Notes: a model not told the origin generated them from the sequence alone. Positions 19,103 through 29,342 are shown, counted from the first letter of the stretch. The stretch: DNA of 47,364 nt from Rhodanobacter sp. (GCA_004322005.1 SCRF01000084.1:1-47364), one strand, 5' to 3'. Translations and numbers: made by a program.

Positions 19103-20470
19103 TCAGTACGCGAATTCCCGGAACACCGGGTCCACGCTGCCGCCCCACGCGCCATGGAACCGCTCCAGCTTGCGTTCGGCCGGGGTCTGGTTGGCCTGCA
19201 CGATCTCGATCAGCGGTTCGAGGAAGATGCTTTCGTCGGCGCCGTGCTTGTTGAGTCTGGCGCGGCGCTTGAGGCCTTGGCCGGCGATCTCCAGTGCCTG
19301 CTCGGCGAGGTCGCGCACGCTGCCGCCGCGGAACGGCAGTTTCAGCGCATGCCTCGGCACGCCATCGCGCAATGCGTGGCGTTCCTCGCGGCTGAAGTCC
19401 CTGACCAGATCCCAGGCGGCGTCCAGCGCCTCGTCGTCGTACAGCAGGCCGACCCAGAATGCGGGCAGCGCGCACAGCCGGTTCCACGGGCCGCCGTCGG
19501 CGCCGCGCATTTCCAGGTACTGTTTCAGCCGCACCTCGGGGAAGGCGGTGGTGAGGTGGTCGGCGAAATCCTTCATGGTGGCCTTCACGCCGGGCAGGGC
19601 GGGCAGTTCGCCGGCGATGAACCGCTTGAAGTCCTGCCCGGCCAGATCGAGGTACTGGCCATCCTGCAGGCTGAAGTACATCGGCACGTCGAGGATGTAG
19701 TCGACGTAACGCTCGTAGCCGAAACCGTCCTCGAACACGAAATCGAGCATGCCGGTGCGCTGGGGATCGGTGTCGGTCCAGATGTGCGAGCGGTAGGACA
19801 AATAGCCGTTTGGACGCCCTTCGGTGAACGGCGAGTCGGCGAACAGCGCGGTGGCGATCGGCTGCAGTGCCAGGCTGGTGCGGAACTTCTTCACCATGTC
19901 CGCCTGGCTGGAGAAATCCAGGTTCACCTGTACCGTGCAGGTGCGAGTCATCATGTCCAGCCCCAGCGAACCGACCTTGGGCATGTATTCGCGCATGATT
20001 TTGTAGCGGCCCTTGGGCATCCACGGCATCTCGTCGCGGCGCCACTTCGGCTGGAAGCCCATGCCGAGGAAGCCCAGCCCCATGCCGTCGGCGACCGAGC
20101 GCACTTCCTGCAGATGCGCGTTCACCTCGCCGCAGGTCTGGTGGATGGTTTCCAGCATCGCGCCGGAAAGCTCCAGCTGGCCGGCCGGCTCCAGCGTGAT
20201 CGAGGCGCCACCGCGCGACAGTGCCACCGGGTTCTCGCCCTCGCGGGCGACCTCCCAGCCGTAACGGGTGGCCAGCGTCTCCAGCAGCAGCTTGATGCCG
20301 CGATCGCCCTCGAAGGTGGGTGGCCGCAGGCTGTCGGTGAGGAAGCCGAACTTCTCGTGCTCGGTGCCGATGCGCCACGCCTCGCGCGGCTTCTCGCCGG
20401 CGGCAAGGTAATCGGCAAGCTGCTGGCGACCCGCGATCGGGATGCTCTTGACGGCACTGGGTATGGACAC
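19103..20470 (-). CDS. gshA: Glutamate-cysteine ligase (GCS2/plant-type)
   Basis: First, ATP-dependent step of glutathione synthesis. The protein (455 aa) shows [12 protein letters not shown], the family's substrate-binding start, [35 protein letters not shown] and [12 protein letters not shown]. It belongs to the plant/alphaproteobacterial-type ligases used by xanthomonads and not the E. coli GshA type. No ATG lies near the start of homology; GTG at 20470 is preceded by GCGAGG about 8 bases upstream and was chosen. The frame remains open to 20749 only because it runs through REP repeats, whose translation repeats SIARKRAP. Confidence 0.93.
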   Translation of the reverse strand: MSIPSAVKSIPIAGRQQLADYLAAGEKPREAWRIGTEHEKFGFLTDSLRPPTFEGDRGIKLLLETLATRYGWEVAREGENPVALSRGGASITLEPAGQLELSGAMLETIHQTCGEVNAHLQEVRSVADGMGLGFLGMGFQPKWRRDEMPWMPKGRYKIMREYMPKVGSLGLDMMTRTCTVQVNLDFSSQADMVKKFRTSLALQPIATALFADSPFTEGRPNGYLSYRSHIWTDTDPQRTGMLDFVFEDGFGYERYVDYILDVPMYFSLQDGQYLDLAGQDFKRFIAGELPALPGVKATMKDFADHLTTAFPEVRLKQYLEMRGADGGPWNRLCALPAFWVGLLYDDEALDAAWDLVRDFSREERHALRDGVPRHALKLPFRGGSVRDLAEQALEIAGQGLKRRARLNKHGADESIFLEPLIEIVQANQTPAERKLERFHGAWGGSVDPVFREFAY

Positions 20471-20644
20471 GGGCAAGGCCTCGCAGGATGAGCGAGACAC
20501 TATGGGGGTGTTGCGTGACAACGAAAAGGGGGTAGCGGGAAATAATTGTACGTGGCGGTACAGGTGAGGCTGCGCCTCGGCGCACTGTCGCGCAACAAAC
20601 ATGCGCTGCGCTTGCCCACGCCCTGTCCCGCGCGCATTGCCCGC

Positions 20645-20781
20645 AGGAGCGCGCTTGCGCGCGATGCTCCCTGTCGTGTTCGGCGGGTTGATCGTCGAGC
20701 CCGTAGGAGCGCGCTTGCGCGCGATGCTCTTGCTCCTGATCCGCATCAAGGCAAAAGCATCGCCCGCGAGCGGGCTCCTAC
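20645..20781. repeat. Cluster of three REP elements
   Basis: Two direct copies (20645-20669 and 20705-20729) of a 25-base unit starting AGGAGCGCGCTTGCGCGCG are followed by an inverted unit of another REP subtype (20757-20781). Bases 20751-20781 equal 1544-1574 exactly (31 bases). The cluster fills most of the 334-base gap between gshA and rho; I see no gene there. It lies just past the rho stop codon. Confidence 0.88.
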
Positions 20782-20804
20782 CCGGCTCCCGATTCGCAGC
20801 TCTA

Positions 20805-22709
20805 TCAGCGCTTCATCGAATTGAAGAACTCGTCGTTGGACTTGGTGTTCTTCATCTTGTCGAGCATGAACTCCATGGCCGACAACTCGTCCATCGGGTG
20901 CAGCAGCTTGCGCAGGATCCAGATCTTGGCCAGCAGGTCGGGATCGATCAGCAGATCCTCGCGGCGGGTGCCGGAGCGGTTGATGTCGATCGCCGGGTAG
21001 ACGCGCTTCTCGGAGATGCGCCGGCTCAAATGGACTTCCATGTTGCCGGTGCCCTTGAACTCCTCGTAGATCACCTCGTCCATCTTGCTGCCGGTTTCGG
21101 TCAGCGCGGTGGCGATGATGGTCAGGCTGCCGCCTTCCTCGACGTTGCGGGCGGCGCCGAAGAAACGCTTCGGGCGCTGCAGCGCGTTGGCGTCCACGCC
21201 GCCGGTGAGCACCTTGCCGGAGCTGGGCACCACGGTGTTGTAGGCGCGGGCCAGGCGGGTGATCGAGTCGAGCAGGATCACCACGTCCTTCTTGTGCTCG
21301 ACCAGGCGCTTGGCGCGTTCGATCACCATCTCGGCGACCTGCACGTGGCGCACGGCGGGCTCGTCGAAGGTCGAGCTGATGACCTCGGCGCGCACGGTGC
21401 GGGCGATCTCGGTGACTTCCTCCGGCCGCTCGTCGATCAGCAGCATGATCAGGTGCGCTTCGGGATGGTTGTACTGGATCGCCTGCGCGATGTTCTGCAG
21501 CATCATCGTCTTGCCGGACTTCGGCTGGGAGACGATCAGGCCGCGCTGGCCCTTGCCGATCGGCGCGATCAGGTCGAGGATGCGGCCGGTGATGTCCTCG
21601 CTGGAACCGTTGCCGCGCTCGAGCTTGAACGCCTTGCGCGGGAACAGCGGGGTGAGGTTCTCGAACAGCATCTTGTTCTTCGATGCTTCCGGCGGGTCGC
21701 CGTTGATATCGTCGACGCGCAGCATCGCGAAGTAGCGCTCGCCTTCCTTCGGGTGGCGCACGCGGCCGGTGATGTAGTCGCCGGTGCGCAGGTTGAAGCG
21801 GCGGATCTGGCTGGGCGACACGTAGATGTCGTCCGGGCCGGCCAGGTACGACTCGTCGGCCGAGCGCAGGAAGCCGAAGCCGTCCTGCAGGATTTCCAGC
21901 ACGCCCTCGGCCCAGATGCCGCCGCCGGAGCGGGCGTGCGCCTTGAGCACGTTGAAGATCACGTCCTGCTTGCGGGCGCGGGCCACGCCTTCGTAGACGC
22001 CCAGCGACTCGGCGAATTCCAGCAGCTGGATCGCGTTCTTGCGCTTGAGCTCGGTGAGGTTGATCACCCGATCGTTGCTGCCCGGATCGGCGTTGTCGTC
22101 GTCCACCGGCAGGCCGTTCGGGTTCGGACGCGGATGGCGTTCGCCCTGCGCGCGCGGCTGCTGCGGATTGGGATTGCCGCCGCGCTCGTTGCGCCGGCGA
22201 CGGCCGCGGCCATCGCGGGCTTCGCGAGCGCCGTTGGGATTGTTCTGCCCCGGGTTCGCGGCTTGTCCCTGGCCCTGGGGCGGGGTCGAGGCTTGCGCCT
22301 GGCCTGGATGCTGCGCCGGGTTCTGGATCTGGTTTCCTGCCTGATCCCTGCCCTGGCCTTGATCGGAGACGGGTTCGCGAGGCTCGCGGGATTCGGAAGA
22401 AATCCGCGGCGATGCTTCACTCTGCGCTGGCGCTGCAGGCAGGGTCGGTGGTGCGGCGGTCGGGGCCGATGGAGCGGGCGCCGGACGCTCGGCTACCGGT
22501 GCCGCTGCGGGCGGCGCCGCTGCCGGCTCGACGGGCTTTTCCGTTTGCGTTGCCTTGTCGGTTCTCGACGCGTTCTCGGCATTGGCCGCCGCAATCGCGG
22601 CGGCCGTCCGGCGCGGCGCGCGGGGGCGCGGCTCGGGCTTGCCTTCGGCGGCAGGACTGGTATCGGCGCTGCTGACGTCGGTCGGAGTGTTGTTTTCGGT
22701 ATCGGACAC
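20805..22709 (-). CDS. rho: Transcription termination factor Rho, with long N-terminal extension
   Basis: RNA-dependent ATPase that ends transcription. The conserved core begins at about residue 213 ([20 protein letters not shown]) and contains the RNA-binding domain, Walker [10 protein letters not shown], Walker [13 protein letters not shown], the Q-loop [13 protein letters not shown] and the R-loop region [10 protein letters not shown]. The first roughly 210 residues are low-complexity, rich in Ala, Pro, Gln and Arg, with a [12 protein letters not shown] patch near the end, and make the protein 634 aa against about 420 in E. coli. The GTG at 22709 is preceded by GAGGA at 6 bases and was chosen over a TTG at 22715. 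trxA lies upstream, separated by a mobile element. Confidence 0.96.
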   Translation of the reverse strand: MSDTENNTPTDVSSADTSPAAEGKPEPRPRAPRRTAAAIAAANAENASRTDKATQTEKPVEPAAAPPAAAPVAERPAPAPSAPTAAPPTLPAAPAQSEASPRISSESREPREPVSDQGQGRDQAGNQIQNPAQHPGQAQASTPPQGQGQAANPGQNNPNGAREARDGRGRRRRNERGGNPNPQQPRAQGERHPRPNPNGLPVDDDNADPGSNDRVINLTELKRKNAIQLLEFAESLGVYEGVARARKQDVIFNVLKAHARSGGGIWAEGVLEILQDGFGFLRSADESYLAGPDDIYVSPSQIRRFNLRTGDYITGRVRHPKEGERYFAMLRVDDINGDPPEASKNKMLFENLTPLFPRKAFKLERGNGSSEDITGRILDLIAPIGKGQRGLIVSQPKSGKTMMLQNIAQAIQYNHPEAHLIMLLIDERPEEVTEIARTVRAEVISSTFDEPAVRHVQVAEMVIERAKRLVEHKKDVVILLDSITRLARAYNTVVPSSGKVLTGGVDANALQRPKRFFGAARNVEEGGSLTIIATALTETGSKMDEVIYEEFKGTGNMEVHLSRRISEKRVYPAIDINRSGTRREDLLIDPDLLAKIWILRKLLHPMDELSAMEFMLDKMKNTKSNDEFFNSMKR

Positions 22710-22895
22710 GGGCAATCCTCACGGGGCGCCGTTGAATAACAGGAGGGAGGGTGTGCGTCGCGCGGAAGGCGCTCAGGGACAGGACTGCCCCGACGGACCG
22801 GATCGAATCTAGCACCCACCGTGTACCGGCGTAAAGCCCAAGGCTTCGCCGGGCAGCCCATCGGACAACGCCGGACGGGCAAATGTATCAGAGCG

Positions 22896-23065
22896 GAATG
22901 GCACTTACTTAAAGCGCCGTCATCCCCGCGAAAGCGGGGATCCAGTGCCTTCCGTGGCCTCCAAACGCTTAAAGGCGCTGGATTCCCGCTTGACCAGCCC
23001 TTCGGCTGTCGAGAGCCGCGGGAATGACGAAAAACATGATTTCACGCTTAAGTTAAGCACCATTC
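22896..23065 (+). mobile_element. MITE-like element, copy 1, with 11-bp target duplication
   Basis: A 170-base non-coding unit with inverted ends (GAATGGCACTTACTTAA at the left; the right end reads GAATGGTGCTTAACTTAA on the other strand). It is flanked by the perfect 11-base direct repeat GTATCAGAGCG at 22885-22895 and 23066-23076. Inside are two hairpins with CCCCGC/GCGGGG and TTCCCGC/GCGGGAA cores. Copy 2 (43954-44098) is the same sequence in reverse orientation; copy 1 carries about 25 extra bases in the second hairpin's loop. The right repeat contains the trxA stop codon, so insertion was at the trxA 3' end. The remaining gap 22710-22884 ahead of rho shows no gene. Confidence 0.88.
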
Positions 23066-23068
23066 GTA

Positions 23069-23395
23069 TCAGAGCGCCTTGTCGATCATCTGGGTCAGCT
23101 GGCCCTTGCTGACGGCACCGATCTGGGTCGCTTCGACCTTGCCGTTCTTGAACACCATCAGGGTCGGGATGCCGCGGACTCCGTAGGTGCGCGGGGTCTG
23201 CTGATTGTGGTCGATGTTCACCTTGACGATGCGCAGCTTGCCTTCGTATTGCCTGGCCAGTTCGTCGAGCATCGGCGCGATGGCCTTGCACGGGCCGCAC
23301 CATTCGGCCCAGAAATCCAGCAGTACCGGGGTCTCGGACTTGAGCACCTGTTGCTCGAAGGCGTCGTCGTTCACATGGGTAATCAGGTCGCTCAC
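23069..23395 (-). CDS. trxA: Thioredoxin 1
   Basis: Small cytosolic dithiol reductase. The active site is FWAEWCGPCKAIAP (Cys residues about 33 and 36), followed by VNIDHNQQTPRTYGVRGIPT with the conserved cis-Pro and the C-terminal GAVSKGQLTQMIDKAL. The length of 108 aa equals the E. coli protein. The GTG at 23395 is preceded by GGAGA at about 6 bases, and homology begins there (VSDLITHVNDD); the longer open frame upstream is not conserved. The stop codon lies inside the target duplication of the MITE-like element, so the C-terminus is intact. The order trxA-rho, divergent from rhlB, is as in E. coli and Xanthomonas. Confidence 0.97.
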   Translation of the reverse strand: MSDLITHVNDDAFEQQVLKSETPVLLDFWAEWCGPCKAIAPMLDELARQYEGKLRIVKVNIDHNQQTPRTYGVRGIPTLMVFKNGKVEATQIGAVSKGQLTQMIDKAL

Positions 23396-23924
23396 CGTGG
23401 GTCTCCGTGGCTTGGCGCAATGTGTGTGGGGTGTGAAAACAATGGGGTGAAAAGTGCGGAATAACAAGACGGGGCCATTGCGGGGCCGCCCGGAACTGGG
23501 TCGGCCGGTTTCGCCGCTTGCAGACCCAGGGTGCCATCCAGATCCGGCCATGCGCCGAAACCGGCCGTCATGCAGCCGGGTTTCGTCGCATTCACCCGAG
23601 TCTGACAGACTCCGGTGGCCGTGATCGGCTACACTCGGGTGCCCATGGAGCGCGGGTCGGTGTCGGAACAGAAGATTCGCCGTGTCGGCAAGCCTTCATT
23701 CCAGCGCAACTCCGGGCACGATTCAAGGGTGGCTTGGAGCCTGTCGTAGCCACCCGTCAGACCGCCGGCAGATCCGGCGCCGCGAGCTGCGGCGCGAGCT
23801 GCCGACCCTGGCACCGATTCGCCGCGCAACGCGCACCCGTCCTGCACCGCCGTTCGCCGATTCCTGGCGAATGATGCGGGTGCAGCGCATCCCGCCGCCG
23901 TTTGGCAAGGTTATTCATCCGCAT
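23396..23924. other. Divergent intergenic region trxA/rhlB
   Basis: A 529-base gap between the divergent trxA and rhlB starts. It must hold both promoters. The only structured item that I can see is a small perfect hairpin GAGTCTGACAGACTC at about 23598-23612 beside TACACT (about 23629), which could be a -10 but lacks a well-spaced -35. The open frames that cross the region have no family features and are not credible genes. Confidence 0.5.
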
Positions 23925-25697
23925 ATGTCACAAACCGTACTCACCGATACCTTTTTCACCAATTTCGATTTGCACCCACTGCTGCAGCAAGGCCTGGACG
24001 ACAGCGGCTTCACCCGCTGCACGCCGATCCAGGAGATGACCCTGCCGCTGGCGCTGGCCGGACGCGATGTCGCCGGCCAGGCGCAGACCGGCACCGGCAA
24101 GACCTGTGCGTTCCTGGTCGCGCTGATGAATCGCCTGCTGACCCACCCGGCCGTGGCCGACCGCAAGGACAGCGATCCGCGGGCGCTGGTGATCGCGCCA
24201 ACCCGTGAGCTGGCCATCCAGATCGAGAAGGATGCCCGCGCCATCGGCGCCCGCACCGGCCTGCGCATCGCGCTGATCTATGGCGGCGTCGACTACGACA
24301 AGCAGCGTCAGCAGCTGAAGGACGGCTGCGACATCATCATCGCCACGCCCGGACGGCTGCTCGATTACCACAAGCAGGGCGTCTTCAGCTTCAACAGTGT
24401 CGAGGTGATGGTGATCGACGAGGCCGATCGGATGTTCGACCTGGGCTTCATCAAGGACGTGCGCTTCATCTTCCGCCGGTTGCCGCCACGCGAGCAGCGG
24501 CAGGTGCTGCTGTTCTCCGCCACGCTGAGCCACCGCGTGCTGGAGCTGGCCTACGAGCACATGCACGAGGCCGAGAAGCTGGTGGTGGAAAGCGAAAACG
24601 TCACCGCCGACCGCGTGCGCCAGCTGGTCTACTTCCCGGCCAAGGAAGAGAAGATGCCGCTGCTGCTGAACCTGCTCGAGCGCACCCAGGCCGAGCGCAG
24701 CATCATCTTCGTCAACACCAAGGCCGCCGCCGAGCGCATCACCGACCGCGTGAAGCGTCATGGCTACCGTGTCGGCGCCATCTCCGGCGACGTGCCGCAG
24801 CTCAAGCGGCAGAAGCTGCTGCAGCGCTTCCAGGCCGGCCAGCTGGACATCCTGGTGGCCACCGACGTGGCCGCCCGCGGCCTGCACATTCCCGCGGTCA
24901 GCCACGTGTTCAACTACGACCTGCCGCAGGATGCGGAGGATTACGTGCACCGCATCGGCCGCACCGCGCGGCTGGGCGCCGATGGCGACGCGATCAGCTT
25001 CGCCTGCGACCTGTATGCGATGTCGCTGCCGGATATCGAAGTCTTCATCGGCCAGAGCATCCCGGTGGCCAGCATGGATCCGGATCTGCTGATCATGCCC
25101 AAGCCGCGTGCGATCGACGCCGAGTTCGTCGCGAATGCCGCGGCCGACAGCGCCGCGTTCGGCGATTTCGTGCCGCCGCGGCCGGGCGAGGCGCCGCGTC
25201 GTTCGCGCGGTGCCAGCGGTCGTGACGGCGAGCGCCATGGCGGCAATTCCCGCACGGGTTCGCGACCGCCGCGCGAGCGCAAGTCGCCGGCCGCCGCTGT
25301 CAACGGCAACGCCGACCGGATCGACACCATCGCCGCCGTTTCCGCGGCGTCGGTCGTCGACGCGGCCAGCGTGCTCCGGGACACGGCCGGCAACGTTGAC
25401 GGCGAGAGTGTGCGCAAGCCGCGCCGACGCGGCGGCCGCAATCGCCATCGCGACGGCGGTGTCGCCGGCACGCCGGAGGCGAATGGCCAGAGTGCCGTCG
25501 TCCACACCGGCGAAGGCAACCGCGCACCTCGTGGCGAGCGTCGTCCGTCGCGTGAACGCAACGCCATGGAATCCATCGCTGTCGCCAACCGGCCATCGCG
25601 ACAGGTCGAGGTGGTTTCCGGCAAGGTCCATGACCACGCCCATCCGAACAAGCCCAGCCTGTTCCGTCGACTGACCCGGCTGTTCACCGGTCGCTGA
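23925..25697 (+). CDS. rhlB: DEAD-box RNA helicase RhlB
   Basis: ATP-dependent RNA helicase, in E. coli part of the RNA degradosome. The 590-aa protein has the Q motif GFTRCTPIQ, Walker [31 protein letters not shown], and the C-lobe motifs [12 protein letters not shown] and HRIGRTAR, all within residues 20-370. [16 protein letters not shown] at the start is typical of RhlB. From about residue 395 a tail of roughly 195 residues is low-complexity and rich in Arg, Gly, Ala and Ser ([27 protein letters not shown]) and is probably disordered and RNA-binding. ATG 23925 was chosen by homology. Its position opposite trxA-rho supports RhlB over other DEAD-box types. Confidence 0.93.
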   Translation: MSQTVLTDTFFTNFDLHPLLQQGLDDSGFTRCTPIQEMTLPLALAGRDVAGQAQTGTGKTCAFLVALMNRLLTHPAVADRKDSDPRALVIAPTRELAIQIEKDARAIGARTGLRIALIYGGVDYDKQRQQLKDGCDIIIATPGRLLDYHKQGVFSFNSVEVMVIDEADRMFDLGFIKDVRFIFRRLPPREQRQVLLFSATLSHRVLELAYEHMHEAEKLVVESENVTADRVRQLVYFPAKEEKMPLLLNLLERTQAERSIIFVNTKAAAERITDRVKRHGYRVGAISGDVPQLKRQKLLQRFQAGQLDILVATDVAARGLHIPAVSHVFNYDLPQDAEDYVHRIGRTARLGADGDAISFACDLYAMSLPDIEVFIGQSIPVASMDPDLLIMPKPRAIDAEFVANAAADSAAFGDFVPPRPGEAPRRSRGASGRDGERHGGNSRTGSRPPRERKSPAAAVNGNADRIDTIAAVSAASVVDAASVLRDTAGNVDGESVRKPRRRGGRNRHRDGGVAGTPEANGQSAVVHTGEGNRAPRGERRPSRERNAMESIAVANRPSRQVEVVSGKVHDHAHPNKPSLFRRLTRLFTGR

Positions 25698-25773
25698 GTG
25701 AAAGTCCACACTTGACGCCGGCTTCCCTTATCCTTGCATTTGATGCAATGGCGTGCAGGTGCGGGGACACTCG

Positions 25774-26451
25774 GTGATCCAGTTTGATCAAGTCAGCAAA
25801 CGCTACGAGGGCGGCCACGAGGCGCTCTCGCAGCTTTCCTTCGAGGTGCCCACCGGCGAGATGGCTTTCGTTACCGGGCATTCGGGCGCCGGCAAGAGCA
25901 CCCTGCTCAAATTGCTCGGGCTGATCGAACGGCCTTCGCACGGGGTGATCGCGCTGGACGGCAAGAACCTCGAGAAGGTGCGTCGCGGCGGTATTCCCAA
26001 ATGGCGTCGGCAGATCGGCATGGTGTTCCAGGACCATCGCCTGCTGATGGAGCGGACGGTATTCGCGAATGTCGAGTTGCCGCTGGTGATCTGCGGCATC
26101 GCGCGCGCCGAGCGCGCTCGACGGGTGCGTGCGGCGCTGGAGAAAGTCGGCCTGCTCGACTGCGAACGCCAACTGCCGGCAACCCTGTCCACCGGTGAAC
26201 AGCAGCGCGTGGGCATTGCCCGCGCGATCGTGGCGCGACCGAGCCTGCTGATTGCCGACGAACCGACCGGCAATCTCGACCCGCAGCTGGCGCTGGAGAT
26301 CATGGGGCTGTTCGACGAATTCCAGCAGGTCGGCACCACGGTGCTGATCGCCAGCCATGACTTGCCGCTGATCAAGCGCATGAAGCGGCGCGTGATCGTG
26401 CTCGACCACGGTCGGCTGGTGGCCGATCTGTCGGCACAGGAGGTGTTGTGA
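25774..26451 (+). CDS. ftsE: Cell division ATP-binding protein FtsE
   Basis: ATPase of the FtsEX complex, which at the septum activates periplasmic amidases through partner proteins. Walker A GHSGAGKST, signature LSTGEQQRVGIARA and Walker B LLIADEPTGNLDP are intact. From the GTG at 25774 the protein is 225 aa, close to the E. coli 222; a GTG at 25753 would add seven residues. GGGGA lies about 7 bases before the chosen start. The stop overlaps the ftsX start. A small palindrome TTGCAT-TTG-ATGCAA (25734-25748) lies upstream; its role is unknown. Confidence 0.95.
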   Translation: MIQFDQVSKRYEGGHEALSQLSFEVPTGEMAFVTGHSGAGKSTLLKLLGLIERPSHGVIALDGKNLEKVRRGGIPKWRRQIGMVFQDHRLLMERTVFANVELPLVICGIARAERARRVRAALEKVGLLDCERQLPATLSTGEQQRVGIARAIVARPSLLIADEPTGNLDPQLALEIMGLFDEFQQVGTTVLIASHDLPLIKRMKRRVIVLDHGRLVADLSAQEVL

Positions 26452-27431
26452 GCATGCCGCCGGAGCCCAGCCAGGTGTCGGTGTCCGAAGCGCCGCCGCG
26501 CAACGCGCACAGTCGCCGCCGACGGTTTGCCAGCTGGCGCGAGCATCACGGCTGGAGCGCCGCGGCCAGCCTGCGCCGGCTCGCCTCGCGACCGCTCGGC
26601 AGCCTGCTGACCATCACGGTGATGGGGCTGGCGCTGGCCCTGCCGCTGGCGTTTTATCTGCTGCTGGGCAATGTGCAGAAACTCGGCGACGCGCTGGGCC
26701 AGAACCAGGCCATCAGCGTATTCCTGCAGCCGGGTCAGAGTGCGCAGCAGGCGCAGCTGCTGGCCAGGCAACTGGAAGAACGGCCCGAAGTGGCGAAGGT
26801 GATCGTGAAAACCCCGCAGCAGGGCATGGACGAACTGGCCCGGATGCAGGGTTTTTCCGGCGCCCTGCTGACGCTGGACGACAACCCGCTGCCCTACGTG
26901 TTGCAGTTGCAGCCGCAGGCAGGCACGAGTGCCGGCATGATCGAGCAATTGGCCACCGACATGCGTGCGATGCACAGCGTCGACATGGTGCAGGACAGCG
27001 GCAACTGGCGCCGGCGGTTGGATGCCTTGCTCGGCGTGGGCAATCGCGCAGCCCTGGTGCTGGCTTCCCTGCTGGCGCTGGCGGCGCTGCTGGTGGTCGG
27101 CAATACGGTGCGCATGGACATTGCCGGCCGCAGCGAGGAAATCGGCGTGCTGATGCTGGTCGGTGCCAGTGCGGCGTTCGTGCGCCGGCCCTATCTGTAT
27201 GCCGGCATCTGGTATGGCCTGTTCAGCGGCATCCTGGCGACCCTGCTGGCGGTGCTGATCGAGCTGGTGCTGGCCGAACCGGTGGCCCAGTTGAGCCGGG
27301 CCTATGATGGCCGGCTGCAGATCAACGGATTGCCGCCGTGGTTGTTGCTGGCTGTTCCGCTGGCGGCGGCCGTGCTCGGCTGGCTGGGTGCGCGACTGGT
27401 CAGTGCGTGGCAGTTGCGCAAGGCCGTGTGA
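26448..27431 (+). CDS. ftsX: Cell division protein FtsX
   Basis: Membrane partner of FtsE. The 327-aa protein has a basic cytoplasmic N-terminus of about 50 residues (NAHSRRRRFASWREHHGWS). The first membrane helix at about 55-75 is followed by a large periplasmic loop (FLQPGQSAQQAQLLARQL onward), and three further helices lie in the last third (LVLASLLALAALLVVGNTV; YAGIWYGLFSGILATLLAVL; LLAVPLAAAVLGWLG). This is the FtsX four-helix topology. The GTG at 26448 overlaps the ftsE stop by 4 bases; ATG 26454 is an alternative start two codons later. Confidence 0.94.
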   Translation: MSMPPEPSQVSVSEAPPRNAHSRRRRFASWREHHGWSAAASLRRLASRPLGSLLTITVMGLALALPLAFYLLLGNVQKLGDALGQNQAISVFLQPGQSAQQAQLLARQLEERPEVAKVIVKTPQQGMDELARMQGFSGALLTLDDNPLPYVLQLQPQAGTSAGMIEQLATDMRAMHSVDMVQDSGNWRRRLDALLGVGNRAALVLASLLALAALLVVGNTVRMDIAGRSEEIGVLMLVGASAAFVRRPYLYAGIWYGLFSGILATLLAVLIELVLAEPVAQLSRAYDGRLQINGLPPWLLLAVPLAAAVLGWLGARLVSAWQLRKAV

Positions 27432-27576
27432 GCCTGATGGTCTCCCGACAAGGTGATGCATGTCGCAGGCGCTGCCGTCGCGCAGCGGGCATGATCGATG
27501 CGGGAGCGGTCACCGGGGGCGTGGCCGCAGGTTCACTGGCACGGGATCGTCACGCTTACGCGGGTATGTACAGTCG

Positions 27577-28419
27577 ATGAGTTCAAGTATCAGCAGTCAT
27601 CTGGCCACGGCTGCACCGCGGGTACTGGTGGTTGACGGTTCCCGGGTGGTGCGGCAGTTGATCACCCGCGTGCTGCAGGCCGAGTTGCCGGATGTCGAAG
27701 TGGTCGGTTGCGACAGCGGGGTTGCCGCCCAGCTGCTGCTGTTCAGCGGCGTGTTCGATTTCATCACCATCGCGCTGCGCCTGCCGGACATGGATGGGCT
27801 GGAACTGGCGCGTTTCGTGAGGGAGTCCGCGCCGCAGGCCTACGTACCGATCGTGGTGGTCTCCGGCGATGTCGACGATCGCCTGCACCGGCGGGCACTG
27901 GGCGAGCACGTCACCGATTACTTCGACAAGGCGCTGGGTTTCCACGCCCTGGCCGAGTTCATCCGGGGCTACGTGCGGCCGGAAGATACCGCCGAGGGCG
28001 AAGTCCTGTATGTCGAGGACAGCCGGGTGGTGGCGCTGGCAACGCGCCGCATGCTGGAAAAGATCGGCCTCACCGTGCGCCATGTGATCAGCGTGGAGGA
28101 TGCGCTGGCGGTGCTGGAAACGGCCCGGGCACAGGGCAGGGTCGGCGCCGACGTGGTGCTGACCGACGTCAGCCTGAAAGGCGAGCTGACCGGTGGCGAC
28201 TTGCTGGAGCGGATCCGCGGCGAGTTCGGCTACGGCAAGGGCCGGTTGCCGGTACTGGTGATGACCGGCGACGAGAATCCGGCCAACCAGGCGGCGCTGA
28301 TCAAGGCCGGCGCCAACGACCTGGTCGAGAAGCCGGTCGACGAGAAGCTGCTGATCACCAAGCTGCTGTTCCAGCTGCGCGTGGCGCGCCATCTGCGCAA
28401 GCATTCGTGCGACGCATGA
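27577..28419 (+). CDS. Response regulator with two receiver domains, the first degenerate
   Basis: A 280-aa protein made of two CheY-like receiver domains and no output domain. Domain 1 (about 15-130) has [14 protein letters not shown], and where the phosphoacceptor Asp should be it has Ala66 ([13 protein letters not shown]), although the switch Lys remains (YFDKAL). Domain 2 (about 142-270) looks complete: VEDSRVV (Glu147/Asp148), [10 protein letters not shown] (Asp197), VMTGDE and EKPVDEK (Lys252). The start ATG 27577 was taken; the frame is open back to 27460. The stop overlaps the ung start by 4 bases (ATGA), so the two are translationally coupled. No histidine kinase is present in the window. 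The role is unknown. Confidence 0.88.
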   Translation: MSSSISSHLATAAPRVLVVDGSRVVRQLITRVLQAELPDVEVVGCDSGVAAQLLLFSGVFDFITIALRLPDMDGLELARFVRESAPQAYVPIVVVSGDVDDRLHRRALGEHVTDYFDKALGFHALAEFIRGYVRPEDTAEGEVLYVEDSRVVALATRRMLEKIGLTVRHVISVEDALAVLETARAQGRVGADVVLTDVSLKGELTGGDLLERIRGEFGYGKGRLPVLVMTGDENPANQAALIKAGANDLVEKPVDEKLLITKLLFQLRVARHLRKHSCDA

Positions 28420-29135
28420 GTGCGGGGCAGGTCAGGTTGGAGCCGTCGTGGAAGGCGCGTCTGGGCGACTACCTGCTGAGTCCTCCGATGCAGGCCCTGG
28501 CGGCCTTCCTGCGTGCCGAAAAGCATGCCGGCAAGCAGATTTATCCGCCCGGTCCGGAGATCTTCGCGGCGTTCGGGCATACCCCGTTCGATGCGGTACG
28601 GGTGGTGATCCTGGGCCAGGACCCCTACCACGGGCCCGGCCAGGCGCACGGCTTGTGCTTCTCGGTGCGACCGGGCGTGCGGGTGCCGCCGTCGCTGGAA
28701 AACATCTTCAGGGAAATCCAGCGCGACCTGGGCATTGCGCGTCCCGATCACGGCTGCCTCACGGCCTGGGCCGACCGCGGCGTGCTGCTGCTCAACGCCG
28801 TGCTGACGGTCGAAGCCGGCCGGCCCGGTTCGCATCAAGGCAAGGGCTGGGAGGGCTTTACCGACCTGGCGATCGAAACACTCAACCGCGAGCGCGAAGG
28901 CCTGGTGTTCCTGCTGTGGGGCAGCTACGCCCAGCGCAAGGGGCAGCTGATCGACCCCGGGCGGCACTGCGTGCTGAGCTCGGTGCACCCCTCGCCGCTG
29001 TCGGCCCATCGCGGCTTCATCGGCTGCGGCCATTTCTCCGCCGCCAACCGCTATCTGCAGGCCCACGGCCGGGTGCCGATCGACTGGTCGCTGCCGCCGC
29101 GCCCGGCGCCGCAAGGTGCTGCCGGGCTGGCTTGA
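28416..29135 (+). CDS. ung: Uracil-DNA glycosylase
   Basis: Excises uracil from DNA. The 239-aa protein has the catalytic water-activating loop [14 protein letters not shown] (Asp about residue 70), the uracil-binding [12 protein letters not shown], and the leucine loop [11 protein letters not shown] followed by GCGHFSAAN. All family-1 UNG residues are present. The ATG at 28416 overlaps the stop of the response regulator gene. A 498-base gap follows, ending at narG. Confidence 0.97.
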   Translation: MSAGQVRLEPSWKARLGDYLLSPPMQALAAFLRAEKHAGKQIYPPGPEIFAAFGHTPFDAVRVVILGQDPYHGPGQAHGLCFSVRPGVRVPPSLENIFREIQRDLGIARPDHGCLTAWADRGVLLLNAVLTVEAGRPGSHQGKGWEGFTDLAIETLNREREGLVFLLWGSYAQRKGQLIDPGRHCVLSSVHPSPLSAHRGFIGCGHFSAANRYLQAHGRVPIDWSLPPRPAPQGAAGLA

Positions 29136-29316
29136 ATGCCGCATGGCGGGGCCGGATCAGCCGAACTGCAGCACGTTCCCGGAACGGAATGCCGGCAAGT
29201 TACCACGGAGCCGCGTGAGCGCGCCGCATGGCTGAATCCGCTCGCGCCATGCCGGTGGCAATGCGTGCAACGAACCATGCCCGGTACGCACAGGATGCCG
29301 GACATCATTGAAAACA

Positions 29317-29329
29317 GACCAATTTGGTC
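29317..29329. promoter_or_regulatory. Palindrome upstream of the nar promoter
   Basis: GACCAATTTGGTC is a perfect 6+1+6 palindrome centred about 26 bases ahead of the Anr/FNR-like box. It does not match FNR, NarL heptamers or IHF in an obvious way. It could be the site of an additional nar regulator, for example a NarL/NarP-type dimer with unusual spacing or a NorR/DNR-like protein. No evidence favours one. Confidence 0.35.
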
Positions 29330-29342
29330 CACATTGACCAAC

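Noticed and set aside
20471-20749. N-terminal extension of gshA
   Set aside because: It reads through REP elements, giving a repeated SIARKRAP peptide; homology starts at the GTG at 20470.
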